A stretch of 6,675 nt of DNA from Holophagae bacterium (GTDB lineage: Bacteria > Acidobacteriota > Thermoanaerobaculia > Thermoanaerobaculales > Sulfomarinibacteraceae): the NCBI GenBank assembly GCA_030609785.1, contig JAUWTC010000150.1, forward strand, positions 1-6,675, written 5' to 3'. The notes beneath the pieces were generated by a model that was not told where the DNA came from, made no database searches, and saw only the letters and a list, made by a program, of their open reading frames with translations. Within the stretch, counting starts at the first letter, position 1. Every line of letters begins with the position of its first letter. Shown in pieces: positions 1-6,203 of the stretch. Made by a program: the position numbers and the translations under genes.

Positions 1-444
1 CATGTCCCCTTTCGGCAAGAAGCGGCCGGCACCCATCGTCACCCGGCGAACCTCCCGAAAGTCCGACGTGGTCCCAACCACGGGCAGCGACCGGGAAAGT
101 CCCCCGAACCGAACGGTTTCGGTTCCCATCGCCAGTGGCGCCACCCGCAGGACATTCTTGAGCCGTCCTCTCATTGCGCGGACGTCGTCAAGAGTCAGAT
201 CGTGTGTCACGCCCCCGAAGGGCATGGCTCCGGTCGTTTCCACTCTCCCCGGAATGACGATCAAAATATTGGCGCCCAACGCCTCGAACTCCCCCGTGAC
301 GTACCGCCGCGCTCCCTCCCCAAGAGCGGTCAGTGCAACAACGGCCGCGATTCCGACCGCTACGCCGGCGACCGACAACACCGTCCTCAATCGATGGCCC
401 ACCAGTGCCCCAATGGCAAAGCGAATCAGGTCGAGGACTCTCAT
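1..444 (-). CDS. ABC transporter permease, MacB/FtsX type, N-terminal part (cut by window edge)
   Basis: Reading the minus strand from the ATG at 444 gives 148 open codons to the window edge, with no stop. The protein begins MRVLDLIRFAIGALVGHRLR. A short cytoplasmic segment is followed by one hydrophobic membrane helix at about residues 22-42, and then by a conserved-looking start of a periplasmic domain (GEGARRYV, F-x-x-LGAN, VIPGR). This order is that of the MacB periplasmic core domain family, in which the first helix precedes a large periplasmic domain and three more helices carrying FtsX-like sequence. Those later parts lie outside the window. The start codon overlaps the stop of the ATPase gene as ATGA and has no strong ribosome site of its own, so translational coupling is likely. 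By family knowledge the partner ATPase drives this permease to move substrates such as peptides, lipopeptides or macrolides out of the inner membrane or periplasm. The substrate cannot be read from this sequence. Confidence 0.88.
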   Translation of the reverse strand, partial: MRVLDLIRFAIGALVGHRLRTVLSVAGVAVGIAAVVALTALGEGARRYVTGEFEALGANILIVIPGRVETTGAMPFGGVTHDLTLDDVRAMRGRLKNVLRVAPLAMGTETVRFGGLSRSLPVVGTTSDFREVRRVTMGAGRFLPKGDM

Positions 445-1130
445 ATCTGCGGTGGGACGTCAGCTCCACCCTCGGCCACCCGACCATCTTCGAGGCGGAT
501 GATCCGCCCTGCCCGTTTGGCAACCGCCGGATCATGGGTGACGACAATCAGCGTCAGTCCCTCGGCGTTCATTCGTTCTATCAGTTCCATGATTTCCTCT
601 GCCGAGTGCCGATCCAGATTCCCGGTCGGCTCGTCTGCGAGCAGGAGTTGAGGACCCATCACCACCGACCGAGCGATCGCGACCCTCTGCCGTTCACCAC
701 CCGAGAGTTCTTCCGGTTTGTGACGCATCCGATGTCCCAGACCAACCGATTCGAGGGCCCGGCGGGCTCGTTGCCGCCGCTCTTCGCGTCCCACACCGGA
801 AAAAATCATCGGCACTTCAACATTGCCCACGGCGTCGAGGCGCGGCAAGAGATGGAAGAACTGAAAAACGAAGCCGATCCAACGCTGCCGAAGATGGGAC
901 AACTCGTCTTCCCCGAGGTCTGCCACCTCCCGTCCCGAAAACCGGTGGGACCCCGAGGTCGGCCGGTCCAGACACCCCAGAATATTCAAGAGCGTCGACT
1001 TTCCGGAACCTGAGGGACCGACGACTGCGATGTGCTCCCCCTGGTCGATGCTTAAAGTAACTTTGTTCAAGGCATGGACGTCCTCAGATCCCATCCGGTA
1101 CGTCCGGCAGAGATCGATCAGTTCGATCAC
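441..1130 (-). CDS. ABC transporter ATP-binding protein, LolD/MacB family
   Basis: This 229-residue protein has every ATPase motif of the family. Walker A is GPSGSGKST at residues 38-46, the Q-loop glutamine is Q90 (FVFQFFHLLP), the signature is LSGGERQR at 142-149, Walker B is LLLADEPTGNLD at 162-173 with catalytic E167, and the H-loop is H199 in VVTHD. PTGNLD after Walker B is typical of the LolD/MacB/FtsE group (inferred from the family), and the length fits a stand-alone ATPase, unlike MacB itself, where ATPase and permease are fused. The start is GTG at 1130, overlapping the adaptor stop as GTGA, with an AAGGA ribosome site six bases upstream inside the adaptor's end. The stop overlaps the permease ATG. 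It should hydrolyse ATP at the cytoplasmic face to drive the adjacent permease. Whether it belongs to a MacAB-like exporter or a Lol-like lipoprotein extractor is decided by the neighbouring HlyD-type adaptor, which favours the exporter. Confidence 0.96.
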   Translation of the reverse strand: MIELIDLCRTYRMGSEDVHALNKVTLSIDQGEHIAVVGPSGSGKSTLLNILGCLDRPTSGSHRFSGREVADLGEDELSHLRQRWIGFVFQFFHLLPRLDAVGNVEVPMIFSGVGREERRQRARRALESVGLGHRMRHKPEELSGGERQRVAIARSVVMGPQLLLADEPTGNLDRHSAEEIMELIERMNAEGLTLIVVTHDPAVAKRAGRIIRLEDGRVAEGGADVPPQI

Positions 1131-2326
1131 TGTGTTTCCTTGATCTCGACCTCGACGCCAGGTTGCAACTTCGCGGAACGCCTGAGGGTGACGACGGTCT
1201 CGCCCTCGCCAAGTCCTTCGACAATCTCAATCGTTCGCCAGTTTCCCAGCCCGCTGACGACCTCCCGTTCTTCCAGGATTCCGTCAACGACGACCAGGAC
1301 CCTCCGTCCGTCTGCAACCGCTGTGGAGGGTACCGTGAGAACGTCCCCACGGCGCTCGATGATCACCTCGACATCAGCGGATGTCCCGGGCAGCAACGAC
1401 CCGACGGCCTCCAGGTCGGAAAATTCCGCTTCGATCTCGACCGTTCGATTCTGCTCGACGACATCGAGGACGTAGGGGGCCACCCTGACCAGACGGCCTT
1501 TGAAAGATTCGCCTCTCCGCGAATCCACCGAGATCCGGACATCCTGTCCGACCCGGACCCGTTCGGCATCCATTTCGTCGATCGGAGCACTGATGTAGAG
1601 CGAGTGAGGATTGAGAAGATCGACTACCGGGGGAATGGGAAGCCCAGGCGGAGAGGGCGTGATCCACTCCCCCACCTCGGTGCTGACTTCGGCGATCACA
1701 CCGTCAAACGGTGCAACGATTCGAGTTTGGTCGAGTTGAGTACGAGCCAGAGCCTCACGGGCACGGGCCTGCTCCGTACCCGCTTTTGAGGCACGACAGG
1801 AAGCTTCACTCCGGTCTCGTTCGCTGACGGCCCGGTCCATGGCGCCCTCACTGGCAATCCCTTGGCGGTGCAATCCCTCCTGGCGACTCAGCTCCTTCAC
1901 CGCCAGCACCGCTGCCAGGCAGGCCTCATCCGAGCGAGCCGAGGCCGCCCGGACATCCTCGATTGCCAGGGTCAGCTGGTCCTGTTGGACTGCGGCGTCC
2001 ACTCTGAGGAGCAGCTGGCCTGCAATAACGTGGTCCCCTTCCGACACGGGAAGTTCGACTACCCTGCCCCCAATCTGGGGAGAGAGACTGGCCCGCCGCC
2101 GCGCCTTGACCGTTCCGGCCCGCGTGTTGGTCACCGTCTCTTCAACCTCGCCTCGCACAACCGAGGCAACAGTCACAACGGGAACCTCCGGCGCCAGGAC
2201 CGTCGCGCGAAGCACCAGGGCGGCTGCAACGACGACGACGACGACCACCGCCAGTTTCAGCCACGGATTTTTCCGTTTGGCCACTCTGTGATCCGGGCTC
2301 GGCAGCAGCGATTCTGGTTCACTCAT
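1127..2326 (-). CDS. Periplasmic adaptor subunit of a tripartite exporter (HlyD/MacA-like membrane fusion protein)
   Basis: I place the start at the ATG at 2326, giving 399 residues (MSEPESLLPS...). A longer in-frame reading to 2530 exists, but its extra 68 residues run through the hairpin-rich non-coding stretch and look uncoded. A GGGGAAGGG ribosome site lies seven bases before the chosen ATG. The N-terminus is a basic cytoplasmic tail followed by a membrane anchor at about residues 23-41 that includes seven valines in a row. No lipobox cysteine is seen. Then come the first half of a lipoyl/biotinyl-like domain (SPQIGGRVVELPVSEGD, about 82-98), a charged, alanine-rich helical hairpin (about 112-200), and the second lipoyl half (TRIVAPFDGVI, about 201-211). 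A beta-barrel and membrane-proximal domain fill the rest. This domain order is that of HlyD/MacA adaptors, which link an inner-membrane pump to an outer-membrane channel. Its last codon overlaps the ATPase start, so the two are probably translated together. No outer-membrane channel gene lies in the window. Confidence 0.93.
   Translation of the reverse strand: MSEPESLLPSPDHRVAKRKNPWLKLAVVVVVVVAAALVLRATVLAPEVPVVTVASVVRGEVEETVTNTRAGTVKARRRASLSPQIGGRVVELPVSEGDHVIAGQLLLRVDAAVQQDQLTLAIEDVRAASARSDEACLAAVLAVKELSRQEGLHRQGIASEGAMDRAVSERDRSEASCRASKAGTEQARAREALARTQLDQTRIVAPFDGVIAEVSTEVGEWITPSPPGLPIPPVVDLLNPHSLYISAPIDEMDAERVRVGQDVRISVDSRRGESFKGRLVRVAPYVLDVVEQNRTVEIEAEFSDLEAVGSLLPGTSADVEVIIERRGDVLTVPSTAVADGRRVLVVVDGILEEREVVSGLGNWRTIEIVEGLGEGETVVTLRRSAKLQPGVEVEIKETQ
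1137..1141 (-). promoter_or_regulatory. Ribosome binding site of the ATPase gene, within the adaptor coding sequence
   Basis: On the minus strand AAGGA sits six bases before the GTG start at 1130. It lies inside the last codons of the adaptor gene and supports the GTG as the true start, even though the start overlaps the adaptor stop. Confidence 0.7.
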
Positions 2327-2333
2327 GAGTTTT

Positions 2334-2342
2334 CCCTTCCCC
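2334..2342 (-). promoter_or_regulatory. Ribosome binding site of the adaptor gene (decides its start)
   Basis: On the minus strand a purine-rich GGGGAAGGG ends seven bases before the ATG at 2326. Its presence, and the fact that the encoded protein from here begins directly with a basic tail and membrane anchor, favour this start over the longer open frame that extends upstream to 2530. Confidence 0.65.
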
Positions 2343-2344
2343 TC

Positions 2345-2373
2345 ATCATACGCAAGCGGGGACCGGCTGACAC
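2345..2373 (-). promoter_or_regulatory. Possible sigma70-type promoter of the export operon
   Basis: On the minus strand a -10 box TATGAT (2350-2345, five of six consensus bases) follows a -35 box GTGTCA (2373-2368, four of six) with 17 bases between. Transcription would start near 2338, leaving a leader of only about 12 bases that still contains AAGGG before the adaptor ATG. The short leader and weak -35 box make this uncertain, but the preceding terminator means the operon needs a promoter somewhere in this stretch. Confidence 0.35.
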
Positions 2374-2478
2374 CTGAGTTGAGTGATTCTGGCGGATGAG
2401 ATGTGCCAAAGCCTTGAGGCTCTGGTGCTTGAAAAAAACGTAGGCATACCCGAAGGTCTGTTGAGGCTTTTTGAAAGC

Positions 2479-2634
2479 AGGAACCGACGCCCGGCCGCAG
2501 GCCGGTTGAGCCCCCAAGCTCCGCATCCAATGGATGCTTCGTGGGCCACCCAGGGCCCGAGGATTAGGAACCGGCGCCGGCCCGAAGGGCTGCAACGCCA
2601 AAGGCGTGGAGGCTCCGAAGGAGCCAGCGTGGGC
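2479..2634. repeat. Two diverged copies of an ~87-base hairpin unit
   Basis: Unit 1 spans 2479-2546 and unit 2 spans 2566-2634. Each opens with AGGAACCGRCGCC (one mismatch between copies, starts 87 bases apart), continues with three short hairpins in the same order, and ends two bases after the third hairpin with an identical CGTGGGC (88 bases apart). Hairpin A is CCGGCC-GCA-GGCCGG in unit 1 and GCCC-GAA-GGGC in unit 2. Hairpin B is GAGC with a six-base loop and GCTC in unit 1, and ACGCC-AAA-GGCGT in unit 2. Hairpin C is GCATCC-AAT-GGATGC in unit 1 and GGCTCC-GAA-GGAGCC in unit 2. Paired positions change together while pairing is kept, which points to conserved secondary structure. Which strand, if any, is transcribed is not known. 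Confidence 0.55.
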
Positions 2635-2675
2635 TGGGTGCAGATCGCCGTTGAGAATTGCTCAGCTTAGGTGAC

Positions 2676-2707
2676 AAAAAATACCGCCCACCATCGAGGT
2701 GGGCGGT
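2676..2707 (-). terminator. Intrinsic terminator of the C25 protease gene
   Basis: On the minus strand a perfect ten-base stem (ACCGCCCACC with GGTGGGCGGT, five-base loop) is followed after one A by six T residues. It begins 24 bases after the protease stop codon. The opposite direction has no T tract, so it should act only on minus-strand transcription, and it separates the protease from the export operon. Confidence 0.93.
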
Positions 2708-2730
2708 CGTGTAAGCGTGATAGAAAAGGA

Positions 2731-5700
2731 TCAGGGAACCTCAAGAGTCCAGTTCGAGCAGTCGCCGCTTTCGAAACCGTCAAGGAACAGCTCTGCGGCC
2801 TCCCCGCAAGGCGCCGCGCCCTCGACCACAACGTCATCAATGTTCCAGCCGCAATACTGCCAGGCAGAATCGGTTTCGCCCTGCGTCCAACGGATTCTGA
2901 CATCCGACTGACCGGCGGCAATGCTGGTCAGATCGATCGTCTGTTCGGACCAGGCGCTCTCCTCGACATAATCGGTATTTTCCCACACCGGGTCGTCGCC
3001 CCAGGAAGACCCACCATCGAGCGAGACCTGGACCCTGGCGTGATCGAAGTATGGCTGCTCGACTCCCAGCCAGCGCCTGAAGCTCAAAAAGACCGAGGTC
3101 GCCTCGCCGCAGTCGATCGGCGGCGTGGTCAGTTTCAATTGATCATTCAACAGCCCGTTGTCGTAGTCTCCCGCGAGGTTGACACCGTAGACATTGTCGC
3201 CGGTGAAGCCTGCCGTTGGATCCGGGCCACCGTAGTCACCACCGAGGCCCTGGGGCACACCGAAGGCCCATCCGTGGCCGTTGCCGCCGTTGTCGATCGC
3301 CCAGCCCGGATCGGCGGAGAAATCCTCTGAGAAGAAGGCCTGCCAACCGCTGGTCTGCTCTGAATAATAGGCGCCGCCATTGTTGTCGACGGTGTGGTTG
3401 CCCAGCGCGTCATCACTGGCGAGTTGCACATAGTAGGTCGTGCAGGAATCGAGACCCTCGATCTCAACCATATGGGAGGTCACAAGAGAATCGGAGCTGA
3501 TTACCGTCGCCGGGGGAGTGGACGTGCCGTATATGACGACCGTCGTACCGGGCTCGTTGGTATCGAAGGTCACCGTCATGCTGCCTTCGCTGACCGACAG
3601 CAGCACATTCGAAATCACCGGCCCTGCACAGTCGACCGCCGCTGTGACGGTCTTGGTCTCGGGCCCCCCGGACCCGGTGTCCTCGTCGATGTAGATCGCC
3701 GACAGGGTGTCACCGTCCGCTACAATCAGGTCGGCGCCCAGGACCGCCGAACCCTGGAAGTGTCCGGCAACGTCGCCGACCTCGGTCATCGTAACCATGG
3801 TCAAATTCCCCGGCGCCGTTTGCAGCGTCACCAAAAACGGTCCGGTGGCATTGGCGTCGAAGACATCGATGACGGCCGTTGCCGAACAGGGATAGACCGA
3901 AGCGTTGAGAGTCACCACGCCATCAGCCTCGGCGCCGACCATGACACTCTCATCGGTCGGCAGGCGGTTGTGACCGGTCACCCGCACCAGCAAAGGCGTT
4001 CCCGCTGCCGGAGCATCGATGTGGAAAATCGCCGTCCCGGAACCGTCCGTGTAACCGGCGCCCAACAGGACACCGTCCTGAGACGCAGCGACCAGGGCGC
4101 CTGGCACCGCAGCGGCCGATGGGTCGGTCACTGTCACCGTAAAAGTGTCTGTTGCCGAAGGGGCGATCGCAGCCGGCGCCCCGACATTGATGGCCGTGGG
4201 CTGCCGGGTAAAGGGATCGAGGGTCGGGTCGCCGTTGAGGTTGTAGATCTCCCAGTAGTAGGTCTCTCCTGCGGAGCCCCCACCGTTGAGGGAAACCTCG
4301 GTCAGTCCCGCATAACACGAGGCAACGGCCGAAAAATGGCCGTCCCAATCCCCAACGTTGACCGCCATGTCGGCCTCGACCAGCGAGTCGAAGAACCCGC
4401 GCTCCAGCCAGTCATCGCCATCCCAATAGGTCGAGGCGGACCCGCCCCAGTAGGAGACAAAGCCCTTGGACGGCTGAATGACCGCAGCTTCGCCGAAGAC
4501 ATCGGCATAGTTCACCCACTCGTTGGAACTACACGAATGCCCGTGAGCAATGGGGTACATGTCGGTATTGCCGAAGCTCGGCATATCGTCCGAGGACAAT
4601 GGCGGATCGCCGGACCAACCCGAAGGCCCCGAGTGCGCCGAGTACACCGCCCAGGCCCGGCCGGTATTGAGGTCGGCGATCAGATCAGCCGTCGTCGGGT
4701 TTTGGGTGTCGCCGTACCACAGCTCGGTTTCGGCGCTGTTCGGCGGGGGATCCATCAGCTCGGATATGACGTCCTCGTGGGTCGTCACTCGACCTATGTA
4801 ATCGTCTCCTGCCAGAAAGAGGGCTCGATTCAACCAGGCCGAGTTGGCGGCGGTCGGCTGCTCGTAATGGAGAATCTTGTCGCGCATATTAATGAGCTCG
4901 GTCGAATCGTCAATCGGCCAACGCGAAATCATCATGTCGGGATAGAGATCCCCGTCCATCTGAACGTAGAGCAGATCGGTTCCCCCACCGGCATTACCTG
5001 TCGTGTAGGTCGCCAGCACGCCGGGCGAATCACCGATCATCAGGATGTAGACCGGAGGTGTTGCGCCGTTGTAGAGGCCGGTGATGTACGCCTTGATATC
5101 TGTCGTCGTTGTCCCCGTGACAGCCGTCGTCGCCACCGTGACGTTGTAGCCGCAACTGGTCTTCCAATCAACGAAGGGTTCGAGATCGGCGACGAAGGCC
5201 GGTGGCGTCACGATCAGAAACTCGATCGGAGCATCATCGGGATAGGCCCATCCGGCGGCCCTATCGTCGGTTGGGTCTGAGAAACCGAGGTTGAGTGTGG
5301 CACGACCCAGAAAAGCGTCAAAGGCTCGGCTGGAAAGGCGGTCCTTTCTCGCGAATGTCGCAACATCATCTCCACCTTCAAACGTCAAGCGGAGGCTGAC
5401 CCGAGACGCAACGCGCAAAGTCCCGGCGTCCACGTCATATTGAATCGGGGCAAAGGCCAACTTCACCATCCGGTGATCCCGCATCGTCACCGGCGCTTCA
5501 ACGCTGACCAGTTCATGCCCGACAATGCCCGAGTAGGCAGCCTCTTTGAAACTGAAACGCCAATCCCTGGCCTCCTGGCAATCACACTTCGGGATCGACA
5601 GCTGTGCCGGCAAGAGAACTCCCGAGAGACCTCTGGCAACGAGATCAACGGTCTGCCACTCGACCACATTGGTATCTACGGCAACCGTCCCTCCCTCGGG

Positions 5701-5991
5701 AATTTCGACGAACCGCCGAAACGCCGGCAACTGTGGGGCGCCGATGTCGCCGATTGATCCCGCTCCCGGAATCACCACTCGAGTGAAGGCACGTCCTTCA
5801 GCCGAGGTCGCCTCGAGAATGACACCCGGGACTTCAAACTCCAGTTCCAATACCGAGGTGTCAGACCGACTGATCTGAACCTCGGTAGGGCTCGCACTAC
5901 GGTGAGATCCGAAATCGACCCACACTTCTTCGGCGCCCGCCGCACCGACACATAATCCGAGAACTGCCAGGAATACCAATGAACGTCGCAT
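2731..5991 (-). CDS. Secreted multidomain cysteine protease, peptidase family C25 (gingipain-like)
   Basis: I start the gene at the ATG at 5991 (1086 residues) because it opens directly with a classic signal peptide: MRRS, a hydrophobic core, and AGA cleaved before E21. An in-frame TTG four codons upstream is less likely. Residues about 21-250 resemble the C25 propeptide (APQLPAFRRFVEIPEGG). The catalytic domain runs from about 254 to 600, with DLYPDMMISRW at 348-358, the probable catalytic histidine H453 in YSAHSGPSGW, the probable nucleophile C487 in GHSCSSNEW, and a closing NLNGDPTL around D588. The 34-residue His-Cys gap is close to that recalled for gingipain RgpB (H211, C244). Next come a gingipain-like Ig domain (about 601-690), another beta-sandwich (about 695-790), a fibronectin III-like domain (about 791-875), a jelly-roll/MAM-like domain (about 890-1058, ending YCGWNIDDV) and a tail with DGFESGD at 1071-1077. 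It should be exported by Sec and act outside the inner membrane. Substrate specificity cannot be judged. It has its own promoter and terminator. Confidence 0.9.
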   Translation of the reverse strand: MRRSLVFLAVLGLCVGAAGAEEVWVDFGSHRSASPTEVQISRSDTSVLELEFEVPGVILEATSAEGRAFTRVVIPGAGSIGDIGAPQLPAFRRFVEIPEGGTVAVDTNVVEWQTVDLVARGLSGVLLPAQLSIPKCDCQEARDWRFSFKEAAYSGIVGHELVSVEAPVTMRDHRMVKLAFAPIQYDVDAGTLRVASRVSLRLTFEGGDDVATFARKDRLSSRAFDAFLGRATLNLGFSDPTDDRAAGWAYPDDAPIEFLIVTPPAFVADLEPFVDWKTSCGYNVTVATTAVTGTTTTDIKAYITGLYNGATPPVYILMIGDSPGVLATYTTGNAGGGTDLLYVQMDGDLYPDMMISRWPIDDSTELINMRDKILHYEQPTAANSAWLNRALFLAGDDYIGRVTTHEDVISELMDPPPNSAETELWYGDTQNPTTADLIADLNTGRAWAVYSAHSGPSGWSGDPPLSSDDMPSFGNTDMYPIAHGHSCSSNEWVNYADVFGEAAVIQPSKGFVSYWGGSASTYWDGDDWLERGFFDSLVEADMAVNVGDWDGHFSAVASCYAGLTEVSLNGGGSAGETYYWEIYNLNGDPTLDPFTRQPTAINVGAPAAIAPSATDTFTVTVTDPSAAAVPGALVAASQDGVLLGAGYTDGSGTAIFHIDAPAAGTPLLVRVTGHNRLPTDESVMVGAEADGVVTLNASVYPCSATAVIDVFDANATGPFLVTLQTAPGNLTMVTMTEVGDVAGHFQGSAVLGADLIVADGDTLSAIYIDEDTGSGGPETKTVTAAVDCAGPVISNVLLSVSEGSMTVTFDTNEPGTTVVIYGTSTPPATVISSDSLVTSHMVEIEGLDSCTTYYVQLASDDALGNHTVDNNGGAYYSEQTSGWQAFFSEDFSADPGWAIDNGGNGHGWAFGVPQGLGGDYGGPDPTAGFTGDNVYGVNLAGDYDNGLLNDQLKLTTPPIDCGEATSVFLSFRRWLGVEQPYFDHARVQVSLDGGSSWGDDPVWENTDYVEESAWSEQTIDLTSIAAGQSDVRIRWTQGETDSAWQYCGWNIDDVVVEGAAPCGEAAELFLDGFESGDCSNWTLEVP

Positions 5992-6016
5992 GAGAACCCC
6001 CAAGAACTCACCTGCT

Positions 6017-6030
6017 GGCCCAGTCGGGCC
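6017..6030 (-). other. Leader hairpin before the protease gene
   Basis: A perfect five-base stem, GGCCC and GGGCC with a four-base loop, sits between the predicted transcription start and the protease ATG. It could lie at the very 5' end of the mRNA and affect its stability or translation. Five base pairs is short, so a chance palindrome in GC-rich DNA is not excluded. Confidence 0.35.
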
Positions 6031-6038
6031 GCCGGAGG

Positions 6039-6066
6039 ATCATGGCAGGTGCAGAATATTTGTCAA
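6039..6066 (-). promoter_or_regulatory. Likely sigma70-type promoter of the C25 protease gene
   Basis: On the minus strand a perfect -35 box TTGACA (6066-6061) is followed, after 16 bases, by CATGAT (6044-6039), which matches four of six -10 consensus bases. Transcription would start near 6032, about 40 bases before the ATG at 5991. The surrounding sequence is more AT-rich than the neighbouring genes, as expected for a promoter. Confidence 0.45.
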
Positions 6067-6112
6067 ATCTCGAATGTGATCTCAAACACATATCCGATCA
6101 ATATGCGCTGGT

Positions 6113-6129
6113 TTCAGCTGACAGTTGAA
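6113..6129. promoter_or_regulatory. Dyad-symmetric sequence, possible regulator site
   Basis: TTCAGCTG and CAGTTGAA form an eight-base inverted repeat around a single central A, with one mismatch. It lies about 47 bases upstream of the -35 box proposed for the protease gene, a normal place for an activator site. No specific regulator is recognised, and a single imperfect dyad can arise by chance. Confidence 0.25.
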
Positions 6130-6203
6130 CAATGGATCAATCTTCAAAAAGACAATACCGAAGTCCCAGGCTGCCGGCAAAATTCAACTCACCATGCCAT
6201 CCA

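Larger units (their letters stand above)
2327..2675. other. Non-coding intergenic stretch rich in short hairpins
   Basis: About 350 bases between the protease terminator and the export operon contain no gene that I can support. Open frames here are low-quality readings of palindromic sequence. Beyond the promoter and ribosome site at the left end, the stretch holds a series of perfect short inverted repeats, most with three-base loops: 2410-2421 (loop TG), 2466-2478 (TTG), 2491-2505 (GCA), 2523-2537 (AAT), 2542-2552 (CCA), 2580-2590 (GAA), 2595-2607 (AAA) and 2611-2625 (GAA). Six-base perfect stems with triloops occur at 2491, 2523 and 2611. A structured RNA, a REP-like dispersed repeat or a relic of a mobile element are all possible. 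Confidence 0.6.

Noticed and set aside
188..1789. Several open frames of 75-226 codons in other frames across the export operon.
   Set aside because: They are shadows of the adaptor, ATPase and permease genes, which carry the full set of family motifs in their own frames.
2327..2530. N-terminal extension of the adaptor protein by 68 residues.
   Set aside because: The extension crosses the hairpin-rich repeat units, has no ribosome site, and precedes a well-placed ATG with a good ribosome site and a typical membrane-anchor start.
2410..2634. CRISPR array.
   Set aside because: Only two related units are present, the shared parts are interrupted by changing hairpins, and there are no regular identical repeats with unique spacers and no cas genes.
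2323..2670. Small open frames on both strands in the intergenic stretch (92, 67 and 95 codons).
   Set aside because: They overlap one another on opposite strands, read through palindromes, and have no recognisable motifs. The DNA pattern is explained better by structure than by coding.
3394..5280. A 628-codon open frame on the plus strand.
   Set aside because: It lies entirely antisense to the C25 protease. Its product is rich in R, G, H and V without any recognisable domain or motif, and the opposite strand encodes a protein with clear catalytic motifs. GC-rich codon bias often leaves such antisense frames open.
5950..5991. Lipoprotein signal (lipobox) on the protease.
   Set aside because: The only cysteine in the signal peptide, C14, is preceded by LGL, and the residue before it is leucine instead of glycine, alanine or serine. 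A signal peptidase I site at AGA fits better.
6130..6203. Intrinsic terminator after the acyl-CoA synthetase gene.
   Set aside because: A run of five T occurs on the minus strand (GTCTTTTTG), but no stable stem directly precedes it. Only a three-base pairing with a long loop can be drawn.
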